Below are positions 7,668 through 15,190 of a DNA stretch of 18,536 nucleotides, piece by piece (the first letter of the stretch is position 1; every line of letters begins with the position of its first letter). Source of the DNA: an uncultured Megamonas sp. (GTDB taxonomy: Bacteria; Bacillota; Negativicutes; Selenomonadales; Selenomonadaceae); NCBI GenBank assembly GCA_900554895.1, contig USIX01000030.1, forward strand, positions 1-18,536. Reading direction: 5' to 3'. The translations under genes were made by a program, and so were the position numbers. Under the pieces are notes generated by a model, which searched no databases, had not been told where the DNA came from, and saw only the letters and a program-made list of their open reading frames with translations.

Positions 7668-8477
7668 TTAAAACAGTTTTCTCAGTTTGTCAAAAAATGA
7701 TTCTTTTACATGTAAATCCATGAACGGAACATTTTCCCCGCATAAACGTCTGGTTATATTGGCATAAGCTTTGCCTGCCATGGATTTTTCATTGGCAATA
7801 ACCGGTTCGCCACGGTTTGTGGAGGTGACAACTGCTTCATCATCTGGGATTTGTCCGATACATTTGATTGCTAAAATGTCATTTATATCATCAAGGTCAA
7901 GCATTTCTCCTTTTTCCACCATGGCAGGGCGAATTCTGTTGACAATCAGCAGAATATTTTCCTTGCCGGCACGCATGAGTTCGCCGATGATTTTGTCGGC
8001 ATCACGCACGGCGGAGATTTCAGGCATTGTAACAATCAAAGCGATATCAGCGGCAGCTACTGCCGTTTTGAAACCCTGTTCGATGCCTGCCGGACAGTCA
8101 ATCAGAATGAAATCGAAATCATTGCTCATTTCCTGACAAAGGGCAGTTACCTGTTCAGGAGATACGGACAGTTTGTCTTTTATCTGTGAAGTAGGCAATA
8201 AAAACAGATTTTCATATTTTTTATGGCGGACAAGGGCCTTTTTATACGGTACACGGCCGGAAGTAACATCAACCAGGTCGTACATAATGCGATTTTCCAG
8301 TCCTAGCAGTAAATCGAGATTGCGCAGTCCGGTATCAGTGTCGATAAGAGCTACTTTGTAGCCTTTCATGGCAAGACCGGCGCCGAGGTTGGCCGTAGTG
8401 GTCGTTTTGCCTACACCGCCTTTACCGGAAGTAATAACAATGATTTTGCAGTTATCACGAGATTGAGTCATATACAT
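7668..8477 (-). CDS. minD: Septum site-determining ATPase MinD
   Basis: Membrane-associated ParA/MinD ATPase that recruits MinC and is cycled by MinE. The 269 residues carry the deviant Walker A motif GKGGVGKT at 18-25 with the signature lysine, DTDTGLRNLD at 46-55, and IDCPAGIE at 126-133. The C-terminal SFFDKLRKLF is the amphipathic membrane-targeting helix. The N terminus is extended by several residues (MYMTQSRDN) compared with common MinD starts. Neither ATG 8477 nor ATG 8471 has an obvious ribosome-binding site. A very good one, GAGGTGA at 8517-8523, lies about 40 bases upstream with no ATG, GTG or TTG in frame behind it, so the start is uncertain. Confidence 0.95.
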   Translation of the reverse strand: MYMTQSRDNCKIIVITSGKGGVGKTTTTANLGAGLAMKGYKVALIDTDTGLRNLDLLLGLENRIMYDLVDVTSGRVPYKKALVRHKKYENLFLLPTSQIKDKLSVSPEQVTALCQEMSNDFDFILIDCPAGIEQGFKTAVAAADIALIVTMPEISAVRDADKIIGELMRAGKENILLIVNRIRPAMVEKGEMLDLDDINDILAIKCIGQIPDDEAVVTSTNRGEPVIANEKSMAGKAYANITRRLCGENVPFMDLHVKESFFDKLRKLF

Positions 8478-8564
8478 TAATTCTGCTACTTGATTTGCAC
8501 AGTAAGCGGCAGAAATTCACCTCATTTCATGGATTGTTGGATTATTGACTTTTTGTGCAGAAAG

Positions 8565-9158
8565 TCAGCGCTTGAACGGTTCTAAGATAATATTGCCGTT
8601 TTTTATCATGGCTTTTTCCGTGCCTTTGGACGGATTTTCGGCACTGTCGTCGGGGCTGCGTGCAATAAAGTCAGCAATGCGGATTTGCAGCGGAACGAGC
8701 TTATCAGCAATGATGAAAGTTTCATTGTTGCCGAATGCACCTGCATGAACAACGCCGCGGCAGCTGCCGTGAATATCAATATTGCCGCCGGCGATAATTT
8801 TGGCTCCGGGATTTACATTGCCGTAAATAACGATTGAACCTTTATACATAACTTCTTCGCCGCCGCGTATCGTCCGATTGATGATTTTGTCAGGAAGAGA
8901 CGGTTTTGTTTTTAAATCCTGTTTAGCAACAATTTTCAGTTTTAATTGATAATCTTGAAAAATATTGATTAAAATGGCTTTCTCTTCATGGGAAAAAGGT
9001 AAATCTTCCAAAGACAAAACTGTATCGGGAGTAAAAAAATTGGCACAGGAAGCAAGCTTTGCATGCAGTGCTTCCTGTAACTGGGTAAAATCAAGGTTTT
9101 TATCAATCAATACTTGTAAACCTTTATTGGTTCCCTTAAATGTTATTAATTCATTCAT
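8565..9158 (-). CDS. minC: Septum formation inhibitor MinC
   Basis: Inhibits FtsZ assembly away from mid-cell when bound to MinD. At 197 residues it is on the short side for the family, with a compact N-terminal FtsZ-interacting domain (about 1-85) and a C-terminal beta-helix domain (about 93-170). The C-terminal domain is clear from IRGGEEVMYKGSIVIYGN, NPGAKIIAGGNIDIHG, and the glycine- and histidine-rich CRGVVHAGAFGN, followed by FIIADKLVPLQIRIADFIAR. It ends in a charged tail. A purine-rich GAAGTGA lies about 5 bases before the ATG. It follows mrdA by 23 bases and precedes minD by 87 bases, so the gene pair is not overlapped. Confidence 0.93.
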   Translation of the reverse strand: MNELITFKGTNKGLQVLIDKNLDFTQLQEALHAKLASCANFFTPDTVLSLEDLPFSHEEKAILINIFQDYQLKLKIVAKQDLKTKPSLPDKIINRTIRGGEEVMYKGSIVIYGNVNPGAKIIAGGNIDIHGSCRGVVHAGAFGNNETFIIADKLVPLQIRIADFIARSPDDSAENPSKGTEKAMIKNGNIILEPFKR

Positions 9159-9181
9159 ATAATCACTTCAAATTTGTATTT

Positions 9182-10987
9182 TTAAGGTTGAGCTTGCGTC
9201 TGGGCAGCGCCGTTTTGCTGCTGCGGCTGGTCAAGATTAAAAGCCGCCGTTAAAATTTTATGACCGATAGGCACGGCAGAAGTCGCACCGTAACCAGCAT
9301 TTTCCACAATTACGGCAACGGCTATATTCGGATTGTCGAACGGACCGTAAGCTACGAACCAGCCGTGTTCACGTCCGTGGGAGTTTTCTGCTGTACCCGT
9401 CTTGCCGGCAATCGGTACCGGGAAGTTTTTGAACATGGAAGCTGCCGTACCGATTGTACTAACTTCATGTAAGCCCTGTTGAACAAGCTGTGCAACGGAA
9501 GGGTCGATCGGCAGGGTTCGTATGAGAACCGGGTCGAAATGCTGAACAACATTACCATTGGCATCAATAATGTCTTGTACGAGATACGGCTTGAATTTTT
9601 TGCCGCCTGTTGCCGCTTCGCTCATAACGACAGCCATTTGAAGCGGAGTGGCGAGCGTAAATCCCTGACCGATGGAAGCATCAAACGTTTCCGCCAGATA
9701 CCAGTCTTCATCAAAGACTTTGCGCTTATATTCAGGAGATGCGACATTACCAGAGGCTTCGTAGGACAGGTCGATACCGGTTTTTTCGCCGATACCGAAA
9801 GCACGCGCCCATTTTGCCAGACGGTCGATACCCAAGCGGTTACCCATTTCGTAGAAATAAACGTTATCGGAGTGAGCCAGTGCCTGTACGAAATTAATAT
9901 AGCCGAGTGCTTCGCCGTCTGCATTGGTTTTCGGAATAATCCAGTGCTGACCGGAGTCGAAAATCAGCTCATCCGGCGTAACGACATGCTCCATGAGTGC
10001 TGCTGTACCCGTAATGATTTTAAAGGTGGAACCCGGAGGATATTCACCTGTAACAGCCTTGTTATCGAGTGGATAATGCGGATTGTTGTTGATGGCGTTC
10101 CAGTCTTTGGTAGAAATGCCAAGTGCAAATAGATTAGGGTCGAAATTCGGTCGGCTCACCATGGCGAGCACTTCACCTGTCTGAGGATTTAAAACAACGG
10201 CAGCGGCAGCCTGAACACCGATTTGGCTGAGTACTTCATCCATTGCCCTTTCTGCGGCATCCTGGATATGGTAATCAATCGTCAAGCGGAGACTGTTGCC
10301 GCTTATCGGTTCTTTCATACCGAGACGCTGCACCGGTCTGCCTGTTACATCGACTTCGACCTGTTCGCCGCCCGGTGTGCCGCGCAGGTATTTATCGTAA
10401 TATCGTTCCAGACCGAATTTGCCGATGATATCGCCGAGCTTGTACGAGTCATCGCCGTCCTTTTTCTTTTCCTCCAGTTCACTGTCGCTGATTTCACTTA
10501 CATAACCGAGCACATGCACACCTTCCGTTTTGTAGATGTAGTTGCGGACAGGTTTCGTATCGATGAATACGCCGGGATATAAATCCTGCTGTTCTTCGAT
10601 AATGGAAATAATTTCCGGTGTAACGTCGACTTTTATCGTTACCGGGTCAAAACCGGAATGGTTGGCGATTTTACTGTTAATATCTTCGGCACTGATATTA
10701 AGTAGTTTTGCCAGACGGTCGACAACTTCCGGTGAAACTGGTTCAAGCGACGGAAGCAGTTCAACCGTGAAAGCGGGACGATTATTGACAAGCGGCACAT
10801 TATTACGGTCGTAGATGATACCACGCGGTGCTGAGGTTGAAACGAGACGAATGCGATTGCCGTCAGCCAGTTTACCGAAATATTCACCCTGATAAATCTG
10901 TAAATAAACAAGACGGCTGATAAGTGCTACAATAATCAGTGTCAGAATACCAGCTAAAATTTTAAGACGTTTATCACAAAATTTCAC
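9182..10987 (-). CDS. mrdA: Penicillin-binding protein 2 (elongation transpeptidase)
   Basis: Class B transpeptidase that cross-links peptidoglycan in the rod complex with MreBCD and RodA. One transmembrane anchor lies at about 8-30, the pedestal domain at about 50-225 includes SAPRGIIYDRN, and the transpeptidase domain follows. Active-site motifs are STFK at 320-323 (Ser320 nucleophile), SDN at 373-375 and KTGT at 529-532. Length (601) is normal. The protein ends in a Q/A/P-rich tail (QPQQQNGAAQTQAQP). The start is GTG 10987 with GGAG 8 bases upstream. mreD lies upstream across a 152-base gap holding a promoter and a perfect hairpin; rodA is not seen. Confidence 0.96.
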   Translation of the reverse strand: MKFCDKRLKILAGILTLIIVALISRLVYLQIYQGEYFGKLADGNRIRLVSTSAPRGIIYDRNNVPLVNNRPAFTVELLPSLEPVSPEVVDRLAKLLNISAEDINSKIANHSGFDPVTIKVDVTPEIISIIEEQQDLYPGVFIDTKPVRNYIYKTEGVHVLGYVSEISDSELEEKKKDGDDSYKLGDIIGKFGLERYYDKYLRGTPGGEQVEVDVTGRPVQRLGMKEPISGNSLRLTIDYHIQDAAERAMDEVLSQIGVQAAAAVVLNPQTGEVLAMVSRPNFDPNLFALGISTKDWNAINNNPHYPLDNKAVTGEYPPGSTFKIITGTAALMEHVVTPDELIFDSGQHWIIPKTNADGEALGYINFVQALAHSDNVYFYEMGNRLGIDRLAKWARAFGIGEKTGIDLSYEASGNVASPEYKRKVFDEDWYLAETFDASIGQGFTLATPLQMAVVMSEAATGGKKFKPYLVQDIIDANGNVVQHFDPVLIRTLPIDPSVAQLVQQGLHEVSTIGTAASMFKNFPVPIAGKTGTAENSHGREHGWFVAYGPFDNPNIAVAVIVENAGYGATSAVPIGHKILTAAFNLDQPQQQNGAAQTQAQP

Positions 10988-11007
10988 AGTATTTTCTCCT
11001 ATATAAT

Positions 11008-11040
11008 AAATTAAGACACCTGTTTTAGGTGTCTTAATTT
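11008..11040 (-). terminator. Perfect hairpin in the mreD-mrdA gap (terminator or attenuator)
   Basis: Perfect 14-bp arms (11008-11021 and 11027-11040) flank a 5-base loop. On the minus strand the 3' arm ends in AATTT and runs on as ATTATAT, ahead of the mrdA ribosome-binding site, which begins about 10 bases later. It is also T-rich on the plus strand. Because the mrdA promoter candidate lies upstream of it, it may be a regulatory attenuator rather than only the end of the mreD transcript. Confidence 0.65.
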
Positions 11041-11101
11041 TATTTTTGATATATTAAAAAATATACAGATATAAAAATATGCTTACCTAAAAGTTACTAT
11101 A

Positions 11102-11110
11102 ATTATATCA
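11102..11110 (-). promoter_or_regulatory. Extended -10 promoter candidate for mrdA
   Basis: The minus strand reads TGATATAAT, a perfect extended -10 element, about 30 bases after the mreD stop. No good -35 is present at 17 bp. The predicted leader of about 100 bases contains the hairpin at 11008-11040. Confidence 0.5.
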
Positions 11111-11139
11111 TATAAACATCAAATATACATTGTATCTGT

Positions 11140-11643
11140 CTAAAATTCTTGACTTTTTATAAAGGCTTGCAGTTTATTATTGAATTTAATGACGATAAAA
11201 TATACAGGATAGGTGAATACCAGGTTGTAGATAAGCGCAACTATGATATTGTTAAATATCTGCCATATATTATAATCGTAGCCTAATAAAAAGATAAGGA
11301 CAGCAATCATGAAATTGTTTAGAATTGTTGCCACCAGTGAAGCTACCAGCGGCAGAAAAATATTCTCCTTATAGATAAACTGGGTCAAGCGGTTGATGAG
11401 TATGCACAGTATCAAAAAGGTAAATGTATGTATACCCAAAAAAGAACCGGAAGCCAAATCGAGAAACAGACCGGAACAAAAGCCGTATAAGATGGCGTAT
11501 TTATCATAGAGAATACTGAGAAAAATGGTTATCAGCAAAATCAGGTCAACTGTTATGCCGTCATAGGAAATGACATTGAAGAAAGCCGATTGCAGAACGT
11601 ATGCCAAAAACAGCAGTATAAACCATGGGATTAATGTCTTCAT
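11140..11643 (-). CDS. mreD: Rod shape-determining protein MreD
   Basis: Small integral membrane subunit of the Rod elongation complex, 167 residues with five or six hydrophobic helices. The GLFLDLASGSFLGIHTF stretch near 59-75 matches the conserved MreD pattern of LxLD and GxxxG residues. It starts at ATG 11643, which overlaps the mreC stop by 4 bp (ATGA), so the two should be translationally coupled. Sequence conservation in this family is low, and placement in the mreBCD order supports the call. Confidence 0.92.
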   Translation of the reverse strand: MKTLIPWFILLFLAYVLQSAFFNVISYDGITVDLILLITIFLSILYDKYAILYGFCSGLFLDLASGSFLGIHTFTFLILCILINRLTQFIYKENIFLPLVASLVATILNNFMIAVLIFLLGYDYNIWQIFNNIIVALIYNLVFTYPVYFIVIKFNNKLQAFIKSQEF

Positions 11644-12551
11644 TTGGCTTCACCCTGATTTGCAGCCGGTGCATTTTGCGCAGCAGCCGGAGGAAGAACC
11701 GGCACCGGTTCACGATAGTTAGTAATTACAGCAACATCTTCCAATTTCTGGAAATCCACGGCAGGATACAACACTGCATATTGCAGAAGACCGCCGATAT
11801 CGTTTTTCAGGGAAGTTACCGTACCGATTACAATTCCTTTCGGATACATGCCGCCAAAACCGGAAGTTACGATGATATCACCTTCAACGATATTGGCATT
11901 TTGCGGGATATTCGTCATGTTTATGGCAGATGAAGAATCCGCTGTTCCTTTTACGACACCGGCAAGACGCGAATCGGCACGCTGGACGATAGCGCCGACA
12001 GCACTGCGCGGGTCGGTAATCAGCTCAACTTCCGAATATGAACCGTATGCTTCATGTACACTGCCGACCAGACCGTTCGGGGTTACTACCGTCATATTTT
12101 TACGCACTCCGTCGTCACTGCCGCGGTTGATGATAATATGGTTACTCCATGTGGAGCTGTTGCGTCCGATTACACTTGCTGGCAGCAGGTCGAATTGCGG
12201 TGCATTGCTTTTGTAGTTTAAAAGTTCGCGCAGACGGGCATTTTCCGATTCGAGCTCGGCAGAACGTGCCACTTTTGCTTTTAAATCATCGTTTTGCGCT
12301 TTTAATGCTCTGTTCTCATCATAAACATAGAAAACATCGCCGACATAATTCTGGAAATCGGAAATTTTGCCGGCAACGGCGCTCGTTACGGATTGAAACG
12401 GTGCCAGCATATTTATGACGATGGCGTGAGCCAGCGGTGTATTGAACCGGTTGATGGCTGCGAAAAAGATGATGCCTAACACGCTGATAACAACAAAAAT
12501 TACAATTAAAAGCCGTTTAACGGAAAAATTGTTGTTGGAAGGAATTTTCAT
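11640..12551 (-). CDS. mreC: Rod shape-determining protein MreC
   Basis: Bitopic scaffold that links cytoplasmic MreB to PBP2 in the periplasm and activates it. The 303 residues show one N-terminal transmembrane helix (about 13-32), a coiled-coil with leucines and charged residues (about 70-112, including KAKVARSAELESENARLREL), and the paired beta-barrel domain with VVTPNGLVGSV and GDIIVTSGFGGMYPKGI. The C-terminal tail is P/A/Q-rich (VLPPAAAQNAPAANQG). The start ATG overlaps the mreB stop by one base (TAATG). Both overlaps in mreBCD argue for one transcript. Confidence 0.95.
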   Translation of the reverse strand: MKIPSNNNFSVKRLLIVIFVVISVLGIIFFAAINRFNTPLAHAIVINMLAPFQSVTSAVAGKISDFQNYVGDVFYVYDENRALKAQNDDLKAKVARSAELESENARLRELLNYKSNAPQFDLLPASVIGRNSSTWSNHIIINRGSDDGVRKNMTVVTPNGLVGSVHEAYGSYSEVELITDPRSAVGAIVQRADSRLAGVVKGTADSSSAINMTNIPQNANIVEGDIIVTSGFGGMYPKGIVIGTVTSLKNDIGGLLQYAVLYPAVDFQKLEDVAVITNYREPVPVLPPAAAQNAPAANQGEAK

Positions 12552-13594
12552 TATTTATTCAACTTCTTATCGCTGAGGATTACATTATTGAGTAAATTGA
12601 TATTTTCCAATGATTTGCCAGTCCCTTCGCCAACACAGGATAATGGGTCTTCGGCGATGATTACAGGCATTCCCGTTTCCTGGGAGAGAACTTTATCGAG
12701 ATTGTGGAGCAGTGCTCCGCCGCCGGTAAGCATGATGCCGCGGTCTAAAATATCGGCAGCAAGTTCTGGTGGAGTTCTTTCCAGCGTCATTTTCACAACA
12801 TCAATAATTTTTCTGACAGGGTCTTTCAATGCTTCAGTAATTTCATCAGCATGAATAGTCAATGTTTTAGGCAGACCGCTGACGAGGTCGCGTCCTCTGA
12901 TTTCAAAATTTTGTTCCATATCATCGCTGACCATGGCATTACCGATGGACATTTTGATTTCTTCAGCAGTGCGTTCGCCAATCATGAGATTGTATTTGCG
13001 TTTAATATACTGAATGATGGCACTGTCAAGTGCATCTCCTGCTACGCGGATGGAGCAGCTTGTAACGATACCGCCGAGAGAAATTACGGCAATTTCAGTC
13101 GTACCGCCGCCGATATCAACAACCATGCTGCCGGTTGCTTCTTCAACAGGAAGACCTGCTCCGATAGCGGCTGCCATCGGTTCTTCAATCAGAAACGCTT
13201 CTCTTGCTCCAGCTTGAACAGCTGCGTCGACAACGGCGCGTTTTTCAACTTCCGTAACGCCGGAAGGAACACCGATGACAACGCGCGGTTTGCTAAAAGA
13301 AGAACCGTTTCTAGCTTTATTTATAAAATATTTTAACATTGCTTGCGTTACTTCAAAATCAGCAATGACGCCGTCTTTCATTGGTCGGATAGCTACAATG
13401 TTGCCAGGTGTACGGCCAATCATGCCTTTGGCATCGGAGCCAACGGCTAAAACTGCGCCAGTATCTTTTCTGATAGCAACAACAGATGGTTCACGAAGCA
13501 CAATACCTTTGCCTTTAAGATGCACTAAAGTATTGGCTGTTCCTAAATCGATACCGATGTCTTGGGAAAAACCACCAAATAATTTCCACTTCAT
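12551..13594 (-). CDS. mreB: Actin-like cell-shape protein MreB
   Basis: Forms membrane-associated filaments that direct lateral wall synthesis. The 347 residues show the actin-fold nucleotide motifs [13 protein letters not shown] at about 12-24, [13 protein letters not shown] at 158-170 and [15 protein letters not shown] near the adenosine site. The [22 protein letters not shown] stretch is typical of MreB. The N-terminal MKWKLFGGF is a short hydrophobic membrane-binding segment. The ribosome-binding site GGGAG is about 11 bases from the ATG. It follows radC by 49 bases. Confidence 0.98.
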   Translation of the reverse strand: MKWKLFGGFSQDIGIDLGTANTLVHLKGKGIVLREPSVVAIRKDTGAVLAVGSDAKGMIGRTPGNIVAIRPMKDGVIADFEVTQAMLKYFINKARNGSSFSKPRVVIGVPSGVTEVEKRAVVDAAVQAGAREAFLIEEPMAAAIGAGLPVEEATGSMVVDIGGGTTEIAVISLGGIVTSCSIRVAGDALDSAIIQYIKRKYNLMIGERTAEEIKMSIGNAMVSDDMEQNFEIRGRDLVSGLPKTLTIHADEITEALKDPVRKIIDVVKMTLERTPPELAADILDRGIMLTGGGALLHNLDKVLSQETGMPVIIAEDPLSCVGEGTGKSLENINLLNNVILSDKKLNK

Positions 13595-13617
13595 GTTAAA
13601 AATTTACTCCCTTCATA

Positions 13618-13635
13618 GATTACAATGATTACAAT
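13618..13635. repeat. Tandem 9-bp repeat ahead of mreB
   Basis: GATTACAAT occurs twice back to back (13618-13626 and 13627-13635) in the short radC-mreB gap. It may be a binding site or chance; the gap otherwise shows only an AT-rich stretch and the mreB ribosome-binding site. Confidence 0.4.
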
Positions 13636-13643
13636 CTGAATAT

Positions 13644-14333
13644 TTATTTTATCATACCTTGCTGTTTTAAGCTAGTATATTTATTGTCTCCGATAATAAT
13701 ATGGTCAAGAATTTCTATATCTAGAATTTTGCCCGATTTTATAAGGCGCAGCGTGATGTTTATATCCTCCATGCTCGGCGACGGGTCGCCGCTGGGATGA
13801 TTGTGAACAAGTATGATACTGGAAGCGCAGTGAGATATGGCGCAGCGAAAGACTTCGCGCGGGTGGACAATGGAAGCATTGAGACTGCCGATTGATATGT
13901 CGGGAAAAGTGATGACATGGTTTTTCGTATCCAGAAGCAAAATGGCGAAATGTTCCCGTTTTTCGTAGCGCAGGCGCGGCATGGCATAATCCGCCGCATC
14001 TTCCGGCGTTTTTATAACGTATTTATTGTCAGCGGGCTTTTTGGCAATGCGCAGACCGAGTTCCACGGCCGCTAAAAGCGTAGCCGCCTTTGCCTCTCCG
14101 ACCCCGTCAATCTGCACCAGTTCGCTCGGCGGAACGTTTACAATGGAAGCCAGCCCTTCATGTTTATAGGTAGATAAAATTTCCTGCGCCACTTCAAGTA
14201 CGGATTTTCTGCGCGTGCCGGAACGCAGCAGGATAGCCAGAAGCTCCGTATTACTCAGATATCTCGCGCCGAATGTCAACAGTTTTTCCCGCGGGCGTTC
14301 TTCATCCGGCAAATCTTTTACCATTACGGTCAT
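13644..14333 (-). CDS. radC: RadC family JAB-domain protein
   Basis: A 229-residue protein with an N-terminal UPF0758 helix-hairpin-helix region (about 15-95, including QIDGVGEAKAATLLAAVELG) and a C-terminal JAB/MPN metal-binding domain. The metal motif is HNHPSGDPSPSMED at 177-190, with the two histidines and an aspartate in the expected places. The family was once linked to DNA repair, but its reaction is not established. The start ATG overlaps the maf stop by 4 bp (ATGA). A second ATG at codon 4 could also serve. maf-radC-mreB is a common order in Firmicutes. Confidence 0.95.
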   Translation of the reverse strand: MTVMVKDLPDEERPREKLLTFGARYLSNTELLAILLRSGTRRKSVLEVAQEILSTYKHEGLASIVNVPPSELVQIDGVGEAKAATLLAAVELGLRIAKKPADNKYVIKTPEDAADYAMPRLRYEKREHFAILLLDTKNHVITFPDISIGSLNASIVHPREVFRCAISHCASSIILVHNHPSGDPSPSMEDINITLRLIKSGKILDIEILDHIIIGDNKYTSLKQQGMIK

Positions 14334-14896
14334 AACTTTACATCGGCTTTTTTGGCTAAATCGTATAAAGCACTCAGTGGCAATCCGACTACATTAAAAT
14401 AACAGCCGTTTATTTTGGAGATGAATACACTGGCAAGGCCCTGAATAGCATATGCGCCGGCTTTACCGTGCGGCTCACCGGAAGAAATATAGCGTTTGAT
14501 TTCCTCATCGGTGATTTTTTTCATGGTAACGTCCGTCACTGTAACATCATGAAAAATTTTTCCGTTATGAATGAGTGCTATTCCTGTATAAACCTGATGT
14601 GTGCGGCCGGAGAGGCTTTTCAGCATGGAAAATGCTTCCGCATCATCTTTCGGTTTACCGTAAATCTGTTCATTGCAGGCAACGACTGTATCGGCGCCGA
14701 GGATAATTTCACTGGGTTTATTTTTGTCAACAGCGGCAAGAGCCTTTAAAATTGCGTTTTGCTTTACCAGTTTAGCGGGATTTTTTTCCTGTTCGGATGA
14801 AATTTCGGCACAGTCTGTGGGACGGCATACAAAGTTACAATTAATTTGAGTTAAAAGTTCACGACGACGCGGTGAAGCAGAAGCTAAAATCAGCAT
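14330..14896 (-). CDS. maf: Maf-like nucleoside triphosphate pyrophosphatase
   Basis: Hydrolyses non-canonical or modified nucleoside triphosphates (house-cleaning), and in some bacteria is linked to septum formation. The sequence has the family start LILASASPRRRELL, the GADTVV acidic motif, YGKPKD, SGRTHQVYTGIAL, and GKAGAYAIQGLASVFI followed by NVVGLPLSALY. I chose ATG 14896 since AAAGGAA is 7 bases upstream; ATG 14902 falls only 2 bases after it. The product is 188 residues, the usual length. It is the first gene of the mre-min block. Two TATAAT hexamers (14923-14928 and 14977-14982, minus strand) are possible -10 elements without good -35 partners. Confidence 0.95.
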   Translation of the reverse strand: MLILASASPRRRELLTQINCNFVCRPTDCAEISSEQEKNPAKLVKQNAILKALAAVDKNKPSEIILGADTVVACNEQIYGKPKDDAEAFSMLKSLSGRTHQVYTGIALIHNGKIFHDVTVTDVTMKKITDEEIKRYISSGEPHGKAGAYAIQGLASVFISKINGCYFNVVGLPLSALYDLAKKADVKL

Positions 14897-15049
14897 AAAC
14901 ATATTCCTTTCAGATTTAATTTATTATAGAAAATTTTAAAATTTAGTTTGTAATAAAACGAATTTTTGTAATAAATATTATAGCAAATACAGTAGGTGTT
15001 TGCAGTAATATTTACTAAAATATATATCGGTTAAACGACATAGATATCC

Positions 15050-15079
15050 TTGACTGAATAATAATGTCAATGGTATAAT
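15050..15079 (+). promoter_or_regulatory. Consensus promoter of sigH with an inverted repeat
   Basis: TTGACT (15050-15055) and TATAAT (15074-15079) are spaced 18 bp and preceded by TG in the extended -10 position. An inverted repeat TTGAC (15050-15054) and GTCAA (15066-15070) covers the -35 and spacer, and could be an operator or coincidence. Confidence 0.75.
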
Positions 15080-15096
15080 TCTGAGTATAAATACAT

Positions 15097-15121
15097 AATC
15101 TTTTATGTCATAAAAAGGATT
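15097..15121 (+). promoter_or_regulatory. Leader hairpin sequestering the upstream-ORF ribosome-binding site
   Basis: AATCTTTTA near 15097-15105 can pair with TAAAAAGGATT (15111-15121) allowing two bulged bases. The 3' arm contains AAAAAGGA, the ribosome-binding site of the small ORF at 15125. Pairing would mask that site. Confidence 0.4.
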
Positions 15122-15124
15122 TAA

Positions 15125-15190
15125 ATGAAGCTAATTAAAGTAGCAAGTTTTTATTGTTTAGGAGACAAGTGCGATGGTAATGGAAAATAG
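15125..15190 (+). CDS. Short leader ORF overlapping the sigH start
   Basis: A 21-codon ORF in the sigH leader, beginning MKLIKVASFYC and ending CDGNGK with TAG at 15188-15190. It has its own ribosome-binding site (AAAAAGGA, 5 bases away) and carries two cysteines, CLGDKC. It overlaps the first 17 bases of sigH in a different frame and runs across the sigH ribosome-binding site, so its translation could affect that of sigH. No homologous peptide is known to me; it could also be a chance ORF. Confidence 0.4.
   Translation: MKLIKVASFYCLGDKCDGNGK

Noticed and set aside
9479..10132. 217-codon plus-strand ORF within mrdA
   Set aside because: Antisense to the conserved transpeptidase domain; no recognisable motif and no independent ribosome-binding site evidence.
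12851..13336. 161-codon plus-strand ORF within mreB
   Set aside because: Antisense shadow of a highly conserved gene; no family signature.
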